Positions 34,706 to 42,605 of a DNA stretch of 47,506 nt are shown here, in pieces. Position numbers and translations under genes: made by a program. Where the stretch lies: NCBI GenBank assembly GCA_947631035.1, contig CANRJW010000008.1, positions 1 through 47,506 on the forward strand, in the 5' to 3' direction. The notes beneath the pieces are model-generated. The model searched no databases. It had not been told where the DNA came from and saw nothing but the letters and a program-made list of their open reading frames with translations. The stretch's first letter is position 1. Each line of letters begins with the position of its first letter. The DNA comes from an uncultured Bacilli bacterium (GTDB taxonomy: Bacteria > Bacillota_I > Bacilli_A > RF39 > UBA660).

Positions 34706-34776
34706 ACTTCACATCCTTAATTATAAATATAGGTTTTTGCCCTTTACAAGTCCACTACACGAGAACTGCACAAAAA

Positions 34777-34805
34777 TTGACATTTCTATAAATATAAGGT
34801 ATGAT
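34777..34805 (+). promoter_or_regulatory. Consensus sigma-A promoter
   Basis: TTGACA (34777-34782), 17-bp spacer, TATGAT (34800-34805). It drives the XRE gene at 34831 and rules out a start at 34801. Confidence 0.8.
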
Positions 34806-34830
34806 TAATATCAAACTCGGAGGAAGTAAA

Positions 34831-35040
34831 ATGGAAAAATTAAAAAATTTACGTGAACAAAGGAAATTAAGTTATGAGGATATGGCAAAAATTCTAAAAA
34901 TTAGTAAATCTTACTATTGGCAATTAGAACATAAAAATAGACGTTTGTCTTATGATATGGCCAAAGATATCGCCCATATTTTTCAACTAAAACCCGATGA
35001 TCTTTTTTATGAAGAATTTCAAAAAGAAGAAACCCTATAG
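34831..35040 (+). CDS. Small XRE-family HTH regulator
   Basis: A 69-residue single-domain helix-turn-helix protein, close paralogue of the one at 35877. Shared stretches include LSYEDMA, YWQLEHK and YDMA. GGAGG eight bases before the ATG fixes the start. Probable repressor; the target is unknown. It leads into the SpoVIF-like gene. Confidence 0.85.
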   Translation: MEKLKNLREQRKLSYEDMAKILKISKSYYWQLEHKNRRLSYDMAKDIAHIFQLKPDDLFYEEFQKEETL

Positions 35041-35065
35041 GATTTTGTCATATACTACTTAGTAG

Positions 35066-35317
35066 GTGATGAAGTTGGAATTGAAAGACGATTTTTTTAA
35101 AAAAGTCGAGAAAAAAACAAAAGTCGATAAAAATACGATTGTTGATTTAGCTAAGAAACTTCAAGCAGGAAATATGAAAGATGAAACCACATTAAAAGAA
35201 GTGATTGAAACATTAAGTCTTATGACAGGAAAGAAAGTTAGTAAAGAACAAGAAGAAAAAATTATTTGTACCATTGTTGAAGATAAGGTTCCTAAAAATA
35301 TAGATAAAATGTTTTAA
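35066..35317 (+). CDS. SpoVIF-like stage VI sporulation protein
   Basis: About 80 residues with the pattern of the SpoVIF/YjcC family: FFKKVEKKTKVDKNTIVDLA, then KDETTLKEVIETLSLMTGK and VSKEQEEKI. In Bacillus this family acts in late spore coat assembly. It is the right length. The start is uncertain; TTG at 35075 or 35081 lies better behind AGGTG than the GTG at 35066. It is 25 bases after the XRE gene, probably cotranscribed. Confidence 0.75.
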   Translation: MMKLELKDDFFKKVEKKTKVDKNTIVDLAKKLQAGNMKDETTLKEVIETLSLMTGKKVSKEQEEKIICTIVEDKVPKNIDKMF

Positions 35318-35352
35318 AAAAAGAGATTCTTATTTTTGAGAATCCTTTTTTC
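35316..35352. terminator. Bidirectional intrinsic terminator
   Basis: GATTCT and AGAATC flank an 8-base loop, with A-run and T-run outside. It serves the SpoVIF-like gene (plus) and the tandem-XRE gene (minus), whose last codons it overlaps. Confidence 0.7.
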
Positions 35353-35773
35353 TACCTAAAAGTTTATCAAGAGAATACTGATATTGTTTACTAAATTCTA
35401 AAGCATAAGTTGTTGTAATTAAACTTTTATTGGTTTCATATTTATGAATATTTGCTTGACTGGTCTTTAGTTTTTCAGCCAATTTTTCTTGTGTTAGATG
35501 TTTTTCTTTACGAAAGTTTTTGAGGTTTTGGGAAAATTCTACACGATTGATTTTTTGTATTTCTAAAACTTGTTCTTTGGTTGGAGAATTTCCTATTAAA
35601 TAATCTAAACTGGTATGGTAAAGATTTGCAAGTTCATTTAATCTTTCTAGAGGAATAATATCTTTACCATTTTCCCATCCTGCATAGGTACTTCGTTTTA
35701 CTTGTAATTTTTCTGCTACTTCTTGTTGTGTTAGACCTTCATATTCTCTAATTTCTTTTAATTTATCTAACAT
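35330..35773 (-). CDS. Tandem XRE-domain regulator
   Basis: A 147-residue protein made of two Cro/CI-type helix-turn-helix domains (about residues 5-62, GLTQQEVAEKLQVKRSTYAG, and 85-140, HLTQEKLAEKLKTSQANIHK) joined by a short linker. There is no other domain. It may bind two half-sites as one chain. The ATG at 35773 is chosen because AGGTGG precedes it. It is divergent from the XRE gene at 35877. Confidence 0.85.
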   Translation of the reverse strand: MLDKLKEIREYEGLTQQEVAEKLQVKRSTYAGWENGKDIIPLERLNELANLYHTSLDYLIGNSPTKEQVLEIQKINRVEFSQNLKNFRKEKHLTQEKLAEKLKTSQANIHKYETNKSLITTTYALEFSKQYQYSLDKLLGRKKDSQK

Positions 35774-35876
35774 AGAAACCACCTAGTACTAATTTTCTCT
35801 AAAAAATTTAAAAAAACCGGGAAATGGTGGGTTATTGTAATAAAAATGTGTTATAATGATAAAAATGAGGGATAGA

Positions 35877-36074
35877 ATGAAGGAATATCGTAAATTAAAA
35901 AAATTAAGAGAAAAAAAGAATTTAAGTTATGAAGATATGGCAGTTCTTTTAGGAATTAGTAAGTGTTTTTATTGGCAATTGGAACATAAGACAAGAAAAC
36001 TTTATTATGATATGGCATTAAAAATAGCAGACATTTTTGAATGTACGCCAGATTATATTTTTTATGAAAAGTAA
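35877..36074 (+). CDS. Small XRE-family HTH regulator, paralogue
   Basis: A 65-residue single-domain helix-turn-helix protein, paralogous to that at 34831 (shared LSYEDMA, YWQLEHK and YDMA). The start at 35877 fits GAGGG at the right distance and the upstream TATAAT at 35852-35857. It lies directly upstream of phase-variable locus 3 and could regulate it. Confidence 0.85.
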   Translation: MKEYRKLKKLREKKNLSYEDMAVLLGISKCFYWQLEHKTRKLYYDMALKIADIFECTPDYIFYEK

Positions 36075-36144
36075 TATTTAGAATACATCGTATTAAAGTT
36101 TAGTTAAAGGCATGGATAGTAGGAGGAATTTTTTAAATTCCATC

Positions 36145-36173
36145 TTGCAAGTCTAACTTATTCGTAATAAAAT
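36145..36173 (+). promoter_or_regulatory. Promoter of phase-variable locus 3
   Basis: TTGCAA (36145-36150), 17-bp spacer, TAAAAT (36168-36173). GGAGG at 36186-36190 precedes the ATG at 36199. A 7-bp hairpin (GGAATTT/AAATTCC) at 36125-36141 lies just upstream. Confidence 0.55.
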
Positions 36174-36198
36174 AGAAGTATAGTAGGAGGATAAAGAA

Positions 36199-37903
36199 AT
36201 GAATAGTTTCAAAAAGAACCTCCCAACCAGCGAAAATAGCCGTCTGGGGGGGGGGTTATTGTTTAGATAATAATAAAAAGGAACCCAGACGACGAATAAA
36301 ATATATAGTGTTCGGAATTATAGCAACAATATTAATAGCAATAGGGACAAGTTATGCTTTATGGACAACAACAGAACATCAAACAGGGGTAAATATTGTA
36401 CAAAGCACTTGCTTAAAATTAACTTTAACAAATGAAAAAAATGAAATAGGATTAGATAATGCTTTTCCACTAACAGATGAACAAGGAAGAAATTTAGAAC
36501 CTTATACATTTACAATAACAAATGTTTGCGAAACCCCCATCGATTATACGCTTGCTCTTGAAATGCTAAACGAAACTACATTAAATAGTGAATTTGTAAA
36601 ATATCAATTAACAGAAGATAGTGATAAAACAATTTCTTATTTAAATACTTTAGATAATGAACCAACAGAAGAAAGCACTCAAATAGACGGTGCTACAGAA
36701 GGAAGAGTATTACTAGAAGATACAATTGAAAAAAATAAATCTAAAATTTTTAATTTAAGATTATGGATAGACGAAGGCGTTACCTTAGCTGATAGTATAA
36801 CTGGTCAAACATTTAAAAGTAAAGTAGCCATCCAAGGAGTTATAGCCAAACCAGGAATGATAAGAACGATTGCCGAGGATGATATAAATGGCATGTGGCA
36901 ATATAAAGATAAAATAACGAAACTTATTATTGAGGATAAAATAAAAAAACCAGATGGTTCTGAAGTATTAGGACCTTTTGATGAGAGTAGATATAAAGAT
37001 GAAAGTGTCATAAGTTATTTAGTAAAAAATGGTGAAGAAGATGCTTATACCGCTTATTTACAAGGTGATGGTGGGTTTACCTTAAATTATAATAGCGTAA
37101 ATTTATTTTATAAGTTTAACAAAGTAACCTCAATAGAAGGAATAGAAAACTTAAATACTAGTAAAACTCGAAATATGGAGAGTATGTTTTCCTATATGCA
37201 AGCCTTAGTTCAATTAGATTTAAGAGACAAATTTGATACGAGAAATGTTACGGATATGAAGAGTATGTTTTATAGAACAGAATCTTTAACTTCATTAGAT
37301 TTAGGAGACAAATTTGATACTAGTCAAGTAACCAATATGAGTTGGATGTTTTACTATATGTCTACTTTAGAAGCATTAGATTTAAAAGATAAATTTGATA
37401 CGAGTAAAGTAACCGATATGAGTAAAATGTTTGCTTTTACGAAAGCAACTCAATTAGATTTAAGTAAATGTAATTTTGATACAAGTAATGTGACAAATAT
37501 GAGTGGTATGTTTTATATGTCCAAATTAACCTCCTTAAATTTGGGAGATAAATTTAATACAAGTAAAGTAACGAATATGAGTGAGATGTTTTCCGATATG
37601 AATGAATTAACTCAATTAAATTTAGGAGATAAATTTAATACGAGTCAAGTAACCAATATGGAGAGAATGTTTTACTATATGCGAGCCTTAGTTCAATTAG
37701 ATTTAAAAGACAAGTTTGATACAAGTAATGTTACGAATATGAAGAGAATGTTTTTTAATTCAAATCAATTAAAAACAATAGAGTATGGAAATAAATTTAT
37801 TCATAATGAAGAAGCAGATATTAGAGACATGTTTTATAGCTGTCCAGCACCAAAGCCTACAAAAGAAACACATCCATCATGGGATGGAGTTGGATTTGAT
37901 TAA
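36199..37903 (+). CDS. Phase-variable BspA-like (DUF285) surface protein (OFF as sequenced)
   Basis: The ATG at 36199 encodes MNSFKKNLPTSENSRLGGG and stops in the 10-G state; nine G gives a 567-residue protein. The ON form has a membrane segment (FGIIATILIAIGTSYALW), a beta-rich domain resembling SipW-linked TasA-type proteins (about 45 to 300), and then eight or so DUF285 repeats. Each repeat is about 24 residues and reads like LDLGDKFDTSQVTNMSWMF. The repeats should form an extracellular solenoid; in other bacteria BspA-type repeats bind host or bacterial surfaces. The start of the body is paralogous to the gene at 45239, but the leader matches loci 1 and 2 instead. Confidence 0.82.
36246..36255 (+). 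repeat. Poly-G tract (10 G), phase switch of locus 3
   Basis: Ten G after CGTCT, at the same codon position as in loci 1 and 2, and again one base out of frame with the long body. Confidence 0.9.
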
Positions 37904-37927
37904 TAGTGTAGCAATACACTATTTTTT
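37902..37927 (+). terminator. Intrinsic terminator after BspA-like locus 3
   Basis: AATAGTGTA and TACACTATT with loop GCAA, followed by T residues. The same hairpin follows the paralogue at 47409-47433. Confidence 0.85.
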
Positions 37928-38012
37928 CTTGCCATAAATTTGTATAAGTCTAAAAAAGTGTAAAGTATTTGACAAAAATAACATAAAAATCGTAATTTTT
38001 TTTAATTTTTTG

Positions 38013-38070
38013 AAAAAATTTGCTTCAAAAAAAAGGAAATCACGAATTTGCCTTGTATATATATAAGTAG
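38013..38070 (+). repeat. 58-bp upstream repeat, copy B
   Basis: Nearly identical to 29678-29734: two substitutions and one extra A. It directly precedes the GGAGG of the bacteriocin exporter gene. Probably the promoter region of the cassette. Confidence 0.65.
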
Positions 38071-38080
38071 GAGGTAAAAA

Positions 38081-40147
38081 ATGAAAAAGAATGTTGTTGT
38101 TCGACAACAAGATTTAAAAGACTGCGGAGCATGTTCATTACTCTCTATTATTAAATACTATGGCGGATATATTCCTCTGGAAAAAGTAAGAATGGATACG
38201 CAAACGTCTATGGAGGGGACAACGGCTTACCATCTTATTAAAACAGCCAGGAATTACGGATTTGATGCTTATGGTATGAAATTGGAAAGTTTGAAGGAAT
38301 TAAAAGATGCCATTTTGCCGGTGATTGCCCATGTTGAAATTAACCATTACACCCATTTTCTCGTAATTTACAAACTCAATCCTATTGATATCGAAGTCAT
38401 GGATCCGGCAAAAGGAAAAATAAAGATGTCCAAAGAAGATTTTGAAGCCATTTGGACAGGGAATATCCTTTTCTTTTATCCCAAACGATTGATTCCCAAA
38501 ATAGTGAAAGAAAACCATCTTCTTACTATGTTAAAAACCTTTACAAAACAAGAATTTCATTCAATTCTAAAAATTCTATTTTTAACGGCGTTTTTAACTA
38601 TTATTACAATCTTAACTGGTTTTTATTTCAAAGTAGGAATGAACTTTGTCACCGATAGCGAAGATAAAAACGTTCTTTTAACTCTAGTATTTGTCTTTTT
38701 TTGCTTATACATTTTAAAGTACTTATTTTTGTATTTGCGGAATCATTTTAAGATGTATTTGAATAAAAATTTAGACGGAGAACTCTATTACAACTTCTTA
38801 CAACATTTCTTTTTACTTCCTCATTATTTTATGAAAGATAGAACAACAGGTGAAATTATGGTTCGTATGAAAGAACTGGAAAATATGAAAGAGGTATTTT
38901 CGGAAATTTTGGTCACAATACTGTTAGATTCTATTCTTTCCATTAGTGTTGGAATTATTCTATGGCACATTCACCAAAAACTCTTTTTCCTTCTTTGTTT
39001 TTTTGTTTTGGGTTATATGGTTTTTGGAATAATTTCAGGAAAAGTGATGTATCGCCATGCTTTAAAAACAAGTGAATCGGAGGTAGAGTTTCAATCGACA
39101 ATGATTGAAAATGTCGATTCGATTCTTTCTCTTAAAAATCTTAATGTTCTTCCTTTGTTCTTACAAAAACTAGAAATGCGCTTGACGAAATTCTTAAATC
39201 AATCTTATGATTTGAATAAAAAAGTTATAACAACAACGACTTTTTCTAGTTTATTAGAAGAGCTCTTTGAATTCTTTCTTATTTCTTACGGATTGTATGA
39301 AATTCTACAAAATCGTTGGAACTTGATTAATTTGATTACATTTGAAAGTTTAATTTCTTTCTTCTTCACTCCTTTTAAATCGATTATCAATTTATTACCA
39401 AGTTACAATTATGTTAAAGTGAATATTGAAAAAATGAATGATTTTTATACCGTTGAAGAAGAAAGAGAAGAAATCGGTTTAAATGAGTTTAAAAATGGTA
39501 CTATCAAAATTGAACATTTGACTTTTTCTTACAATGATTTTATAAAACTTTTTGACGATTTTTCTTTAGAGATTCCCGAAAATTCTTGTGTTCTTTTTAA
39601 AGGAAATAGTGGCTGTGGGAAAAGTACGATTTGTCAAATCCTTTGTCGTTTAGTAGAAGTAAAAAATAATGCCATTAAAATAGGGGAAGTGAGCGTAAAC
39701 GACTATAGTTTAAAGACAATACGGAAAAATATTACCTATGTGGGTCAAAAAGAAAATCTATTGCAAGATACCATTAAGAACAATATTTTATTAAATCGAA
39801 TGATTGCGGAGGAAAAATATTTAGAGATTTTAAAAATTTGTGAAATAGAAACGATTGTTGCTAAGAAACCCCTTCGTTATGAAACTTTTTTAACGAAAGA
39901 TTCCACAAATATTTCAGGAGGAGAAAAACAAAGAATTATTTTAGCAAGAGCGTTACTGAATGATTTTCAAATTCTCATTTTAGATGAAGCACTTAGTGAA
40001 GTAAATAATGAATTAGAAATACGCATTATTAAAAATTTAAAGGAATATTTTAAAAACAAAACCATTATTTATGTCAGTCATAAAAAGCAAGACGAATATT
40101 TTGATCATGTTTATGATTTTGGAAAACTATTATGCAAGAATATATAA
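38081..40147 (+). CDS. Bacteriocin exporter: ABC transporter with C39 peptidase domain
   Basis: A 688-residue protein. Residues 1-130 form a C39 peptidase with the catalytic set Cys15 (in QQDLKDCGACSL), His92 (HYTHFLVI) and Asp108 (VMDPA). It should cut leader peptides after a double glycine. A membrane domain with about six helices (165-450) and an ATPase domain follow: Walker A GNSGCGKS near 510, signature SGGEKQR near 613, Walker B ILILDEAL near 632. It exports and matures the two small peptides encoded just downstream. The stop overlaps the next gene by 16 bases. Length is typical for the family. Confidence 0.93.
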   Translation: MKKNVVVRQQDLKDCGACSLLSIIKYYGGYIPLEKVRMDTQTSMEGTTAYHLIKTARNYGFDAYGMKLESLKELKDAILPVIAHVEINHYTHFLVIYKLNPIDIEVMDPAKGKIKMSKEDFEAIWTGNILFFYPKRLIPKIVKENHLLTMLKTFTKQEFHSILKILFLTAFLTIITILTGFYFKVGMNFVTDSEDKNVLLTLVFVFFCLYILKYLFLYLRNHFKMYLNKNLDGELYYNFLQHFFLLPHYFMKDRTTGEIMVRMKELENMKEVFSEILVTILLDSILSISVGIILWHIHQKLFFLLCFFVLGYMVFGIISGKVMYRHALKTSESEVEFQSTMIENVDSILSLKNLNVLPLFLQKLEMRLTKFLNQSYDLNKKVITTTTFSSLLEELFEFFLISYGLYEILQNRWNLINLITFESLISFFFTPFKSIINLLPSYNYVKVNIEKMNDFYTVEEEREEIGLNEFKNGTIKIEHLTFSYNDFIKLFDDFSLEIPENSCVLFKGNSGCGKSTICQILCRLVEVKNNAIKIGEVSVNDYSLKTIRKNITYVGQKENLLQDTIKNNILLNRMIAEEKYLEILKICEIETIVAKKPLRYETFLTKDSTNISGGEKQRIILARALLNDFQILILDEALSEVNNELEIRIIKNLKEYFKNKTIIYVSHKKQDEYFDHVYDFGKLLCKNI

Positions 40148-40557
40148 AGTGGAATATATATCGTTATCTTGCTATGGATAAAAATAAATATCGTGTTCTT
40201 TGGATTGTCCCTTTTTGCCTTTTTCTTTTATTACTTTTTTATGCTTATAAAAAAGATGCTTATGATGTTATAGAAATTACGGGACAAACCATTTGTCAAG
40301 AACAATGTACGATTGAATTTTTTTATCCAGCGACGGCTTTTTATGGTGATTTTGTTAAAATAAATCGGGAGAAATATGAAATAGAAACCATTTCTTTTTC
40401 AGAACCAATTTTAGATAGTAATAATCAAGCTATTCAAAATATTTCTTTAAAACTAAAAAAGTATTCTGGAACACCGAATGCTTTTGTAACAATGCAAGTT
40501 TATAAAAACAAAGAACGATTGCTTAAAAAGATAGCAAGAATTATGAAAGAAAGGTGA
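40132..40557 (+). CDS. Small membrane accessory protein of the bacteriocin exporter
   Basis: A 141-residue protein with one membrane helix (about residues 22-38, VLWIVPFCLFLLLLFYAY) and an extracytoplasmic beta-rich domain with two Cys (TICQEQCTIEF). It occupies the place where a HlyD-like accessory protein normally sits next to a C39 exporter, but lacks the coiled-coil hairpin and lipoyl halves, so it is only about one third of that size. It may be a minimal accessory protein or the immunity protein. It overlaps the exporter gene, and its stop leads directly into the first peptide gene. Confidence 0.65.
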   Translation: MQEYIKWNIYRYLAMDKNKYRVLWIVPFCLFLLLLFYAYKKDAYDVIEITGQTICQEQCTIEFFYPATAFYGDFVKINREKYEIETISFSEPILDSNNQAIQNISLKLKKYSGTPNAFVTMQVYKNKERLLKKIARIMKER

Positions 40558-40562
40558 TTTAG

Positions 40563-40700
40563 ATGTATTTAAAGGAACAAGAATTAACAGAAATTGCAGG
40601 AGGAGGAATTAGTTATGCGTTAGTTGGCATTTTAACAGCGGTTGGTGTTTTTATTGCTGGAGTCGTAGATGGAATTCTTCGTCCTTTAAAGTGCAATTAG
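40563..40700 (+). CDS. Bacteriocin precursor peptide 1 (double-glycine leader)
   Basis: A 45-residue peptide. The leader MYLKEQELTEIAGG ends in double glycine (residues 13-14) with the usual Leu and Glu positions. The predicted mature peptide (residues 15-45, 31 residues) is mostly hydrophobic, with net charge about +1. It has a GxxxG motif at Gly33-Gly37 and Cys44 next to the C terminus. GxxxG motifs are typical of two-peptide class IIb bacteriocins. AAAGGTGA, overlapping the previous stop, is the ribosome-binding site. It is the first of two adjacent peptides after a C39 exporter. Confidence 0.85.
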   Translation: MYLKEQELTEIAGGGISYALVGILTAVGVFIAGVVDGILRPLKCN

Positions 40701-40713
40701 AAAGGAGTAGCAA

Positions 40714-40869
40714 ATGACTTTAAAAGAAATAGAATTATACGAGGTAAAAGGAGGAGCTGTCACCTCAACTTTACTTAACTCGGTGGCAAGACTCATTAAC
40801 ACCGTCTTGGAATTAGGTCGTACGGTCGGTTCTTCGATTCGTCGTATCTATAATAAAAATTATTGCTAG
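40714..40869 (+). CDS. Bacteriocin precursor peptide 2 (double-glycine leader)
   Basis: A 51-residue peptide. The leader MTLKEIELYEVKGG ends in double glycine (13-14), closely like that of peptide 1. The predicted mature peptide (15-51, 37 residues) is amphipathic and cationic (five Arg/Lys against one Glu). It has a GxxxG motif at Gly35-Gly39 and ends in Cys51. AAAGGAG lies just before the ATG. With peptide 1 it fits a two-component pore-forming bacteriocin. No separate immunity gene is obvious. Confidence 0.85.
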   Translation: MTLKEIELYEVKGGAVTSTLLNSVARLINTVLELGRTVGSSIRRIYNKNYC

Positions 40870-40871
40870 AA

Positions 40872-40907
40872 TCCTTATTTTAGTATATAATAAAAAAAGA
40901 ATAAGGA
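40872..40907 (+). promoter_or_regulatory. Hairpin covering a ribosome-binding site, with embedded TATAAT
   Basis: TCCTTATT (40872-40879) pairs with AATAAGGA (40900-40907), which is part of the AAGGAGG site for the gene at 40917. TATAAT at 40886-40891 lies in the loop. The hairpin may reduce read-through translation from the bacteriocin transcript. Confidence 0.45.
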
Positions 40908-40916
40908 GGAATAGAA

Positions 40917-41735
40917 ATGAAGAATAACAATAAAGGTTTTATTGCCATTTCTTTAATCTATTCCTTTTTTTTAGTCTTTTTAGTTACTATTTTAATGGTA
41001 GTTATGAGTTATGCGAAAAATCGGATTCTTTTAAATCATGTTAAAAATGCAACGCAAGAGTATCTCAACGGTTTAGCAGAATTTAATCCTGTTTCTTTGG
41101 AAAATAAGAACTATACCACAGAAGATGTGGTAAAATTGGGTTCTGAGATGTGGCAAGTGGTTAGTGATGATGAAGGAATCGTTACCCTTGTTTTAAATCG
41201 TGATTTAACAAATGAAGAAATTACCACAATTATCACAGAACTCGCAATTCCACCGAAAGAAGAAAGTGAAGAACCACCTGCAGAAGTTCCAGAAGAAACC
41301 CCAAGTTTATATAATGAAGAGGGAACGCTTATGTGTCTACCTTATTATTCGCCAATTTATTGTAATTATGAAAGTAATACCGTTTATAATCCTTATACAT
41401 GGGATACCAGTTTGGTTAAACAGATTGTGGAAAATTGGTTTTTTAAGGATGCTCTATTACAAAAAGGCGTTAATCGAGGTACCATTGTTTTAATGGAATA
41501 TCAAGACCGAGAATCTACTGAAGCAGAAGAAACAGCAAAGACCTATAACACCTATGTACGTATTCCCTTGGCAAGTGAATACGAGGCAATCAAAAATGAC
41601 GATATTTGGTATTTAACCAGTAGTAAATTAGAGGCAGGAATGAGTTATTTAAAACAAAATACGACTGATGTTAGTGCTCATAATACAAATAAAAAAATAA
41701 GGCCTGTTATTCAAATTCAAAAACCTACTGCATAA
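40917..41735 (+). CDS. Pilin-like N-terminal surface protein with Pro/Glu-rich linker
   Basis: A 272-residue protein beginning MKNNNKGFIAISLIYSFFLV, a long hydrophobic segment after KGF like a prepilin, but without the conserved Glu at mature +5. A Pro/Glu-rich linker (around residues 118-138, IPPKEESEEPPAEVPEETP) follows. The C-terminal domain has several Cys (LMCLPYYSPIYCNYE), Trp and Tyr, and ends in IRPVIQIQ, like small ligand-binding domains in gut Firmicutes. GGAGG precedes the start. It ends tail to tail with popT. Role unknown; surface exposure is inferred. Confidence 0.7.
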   Translation: MKNNNKGFIAISLIYSFFLVFLVTILMVVMSYAKNRILLNHVKNATQEYLNGLAEFNPVSLENKNYTTEDVVKLGSEMWQVVSDDEGIVTLVLNRDLTNEEITTIITELAIPPKEESEEPPAEVPEETPSLYNEEGTLMCLPYYSPIYCNYESNTVYNPYTWDTSLVKQIVENWFFKDALLQKGVNRGTIVLMEYQDRESTEAEETAKTYNTYVRIPLASEYEAIKNDDIWYLTSSKLEAGMSYLKQNTTDVSAHNTNKKIRPVIQIQKPTA

Positions 41736-42525
41736 GATTTAAAAATTGATAAAGAATAAAACTTGTTAAAAGAAGAATTGCATAGGGAATAAGCGAATCG
41801 AAAGTAAAACTTGAAAAAGGAATTAAGACAAGAATACTCATGATAATCATGCCTAAAAGAAAACTCATAAAGCTTTTATGATGTTTTTTTATGCAATATA
41901 AAGAAAAGCGACTTCCTAAGAAAAAGCCTAAAAGATCCCCAATAAAATAGAAAAGTAGGGGAATAAGAAAGATAAGGGTTTTAAAACTTAAATTGGCTAA
42001 GTACGACTTATAAAGAAAATAGGGACCTAAAAGCATCATCATCATAGAGCCAGAAATTCCCGGTAGAATGGTAAAGAAGCCATCTAAAAGACCACAAAGC
42101 ATAAAAACAATCAAAAAGAAGAGAGTGATTTTAGGGTATTCTAAAATGACAACAGGAGTAGGAGTTGAAAAACAAGATAAAAAATAAATGAGTAAGGCTC
42201 CTAAGAAAAACCAACCAAAAGAGAGTTTTATGTTTTCGGATTTAATAAAATCAGGGATAGAAAAACAAAGAAAACCACAGAAGAAAAGAATGGTTTCTTT
42301 GGGAAAAAAGAAAAACAAAAACTCTATAATTCGAGCAAAAGAAAGGCAACCCATAAAAATCCCTAAAAGAAAGATAGCTAACGTAAGACGATTTTCTTTT
42401 TCTTTAAAATGGGTAATTGCATTTGCAATTAATTCATATTTTTTAGTAAGAACTAAAATGGTTCCACCACTAATTCCTGGGATTAAACTGACAACTCCCA
42501 CAAGAAAACCTGTAAAAAAAATCAT
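41725..42525 (-). CDS. popT: DUF368 undecaprenyl-phosphate translocase PopT
   Basis: A 266-residue integral membrane protein of the DUF368 family, recently shown to move undecaprenyl phosphate back across the membrane for cell-wall lipid recycling. The family repeats are visible: VSLIPGISGGTILVL near the N terminus and ILPGISGSMMMMLLGPYF in the second half. There are about eight helices. The ATG at 42525 is chosen because GGTGA precedes it; the open frame extends four codons further. It links with dgkA (undecaprenol kinase) in the same lipid cycle. Confidence 0.85.
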   Translation of the reverse strand: MIFFTGFLVGVVSLIPGISGGTILVLTKKYELIANAITHFKEKENRLTLAIFLLGIFMGCLSFARIIEFLFFFFPKETILFFCGFLCFSIPDFIKSENIKLSFGWFFLGALLIYFLSCFSTPTPVVILEYPKITLFFLIVFMLCGLLDGFFTILPGISGSMMMMLLGPYFLYKSYLANLSFKTLIFLIPLLFYFIGDLLGFFLGSRFSLYCIKKHHKSFMSFLLGMIIMSILVLIPFSSFTFDSLIPYAILLLTSFILYQFLNLMQ

Positions 42526-42553
42526 AAATTTCACCAATTTAATTTATGTTTTA

Positions 42554-42582
42554 TTGTTTAAATAAAGAACCTATGCTAAAAT
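42554..42582 (+). promoter_or_regulatory. Promoter of lemA
   Basis: TTGTTT (42554-42559), 17-bp spacer, TAAAAT (42577-42582), followed by AGGAGG before the start at 42606. Confidence 0.55.
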
Positions 42583-42605
42583 AAAATTATAGGAGGAAAG
42601 ATAAA

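Noticed and set aside
37141-37790. Regular 72-base repeats that might suggest a CRISPR array
   Set aside because: They are in-frame DUF285 protein repeats with variable sequence, not identical repeats with unique spacers. No cas genes are present. The same applies to 46400-47300.
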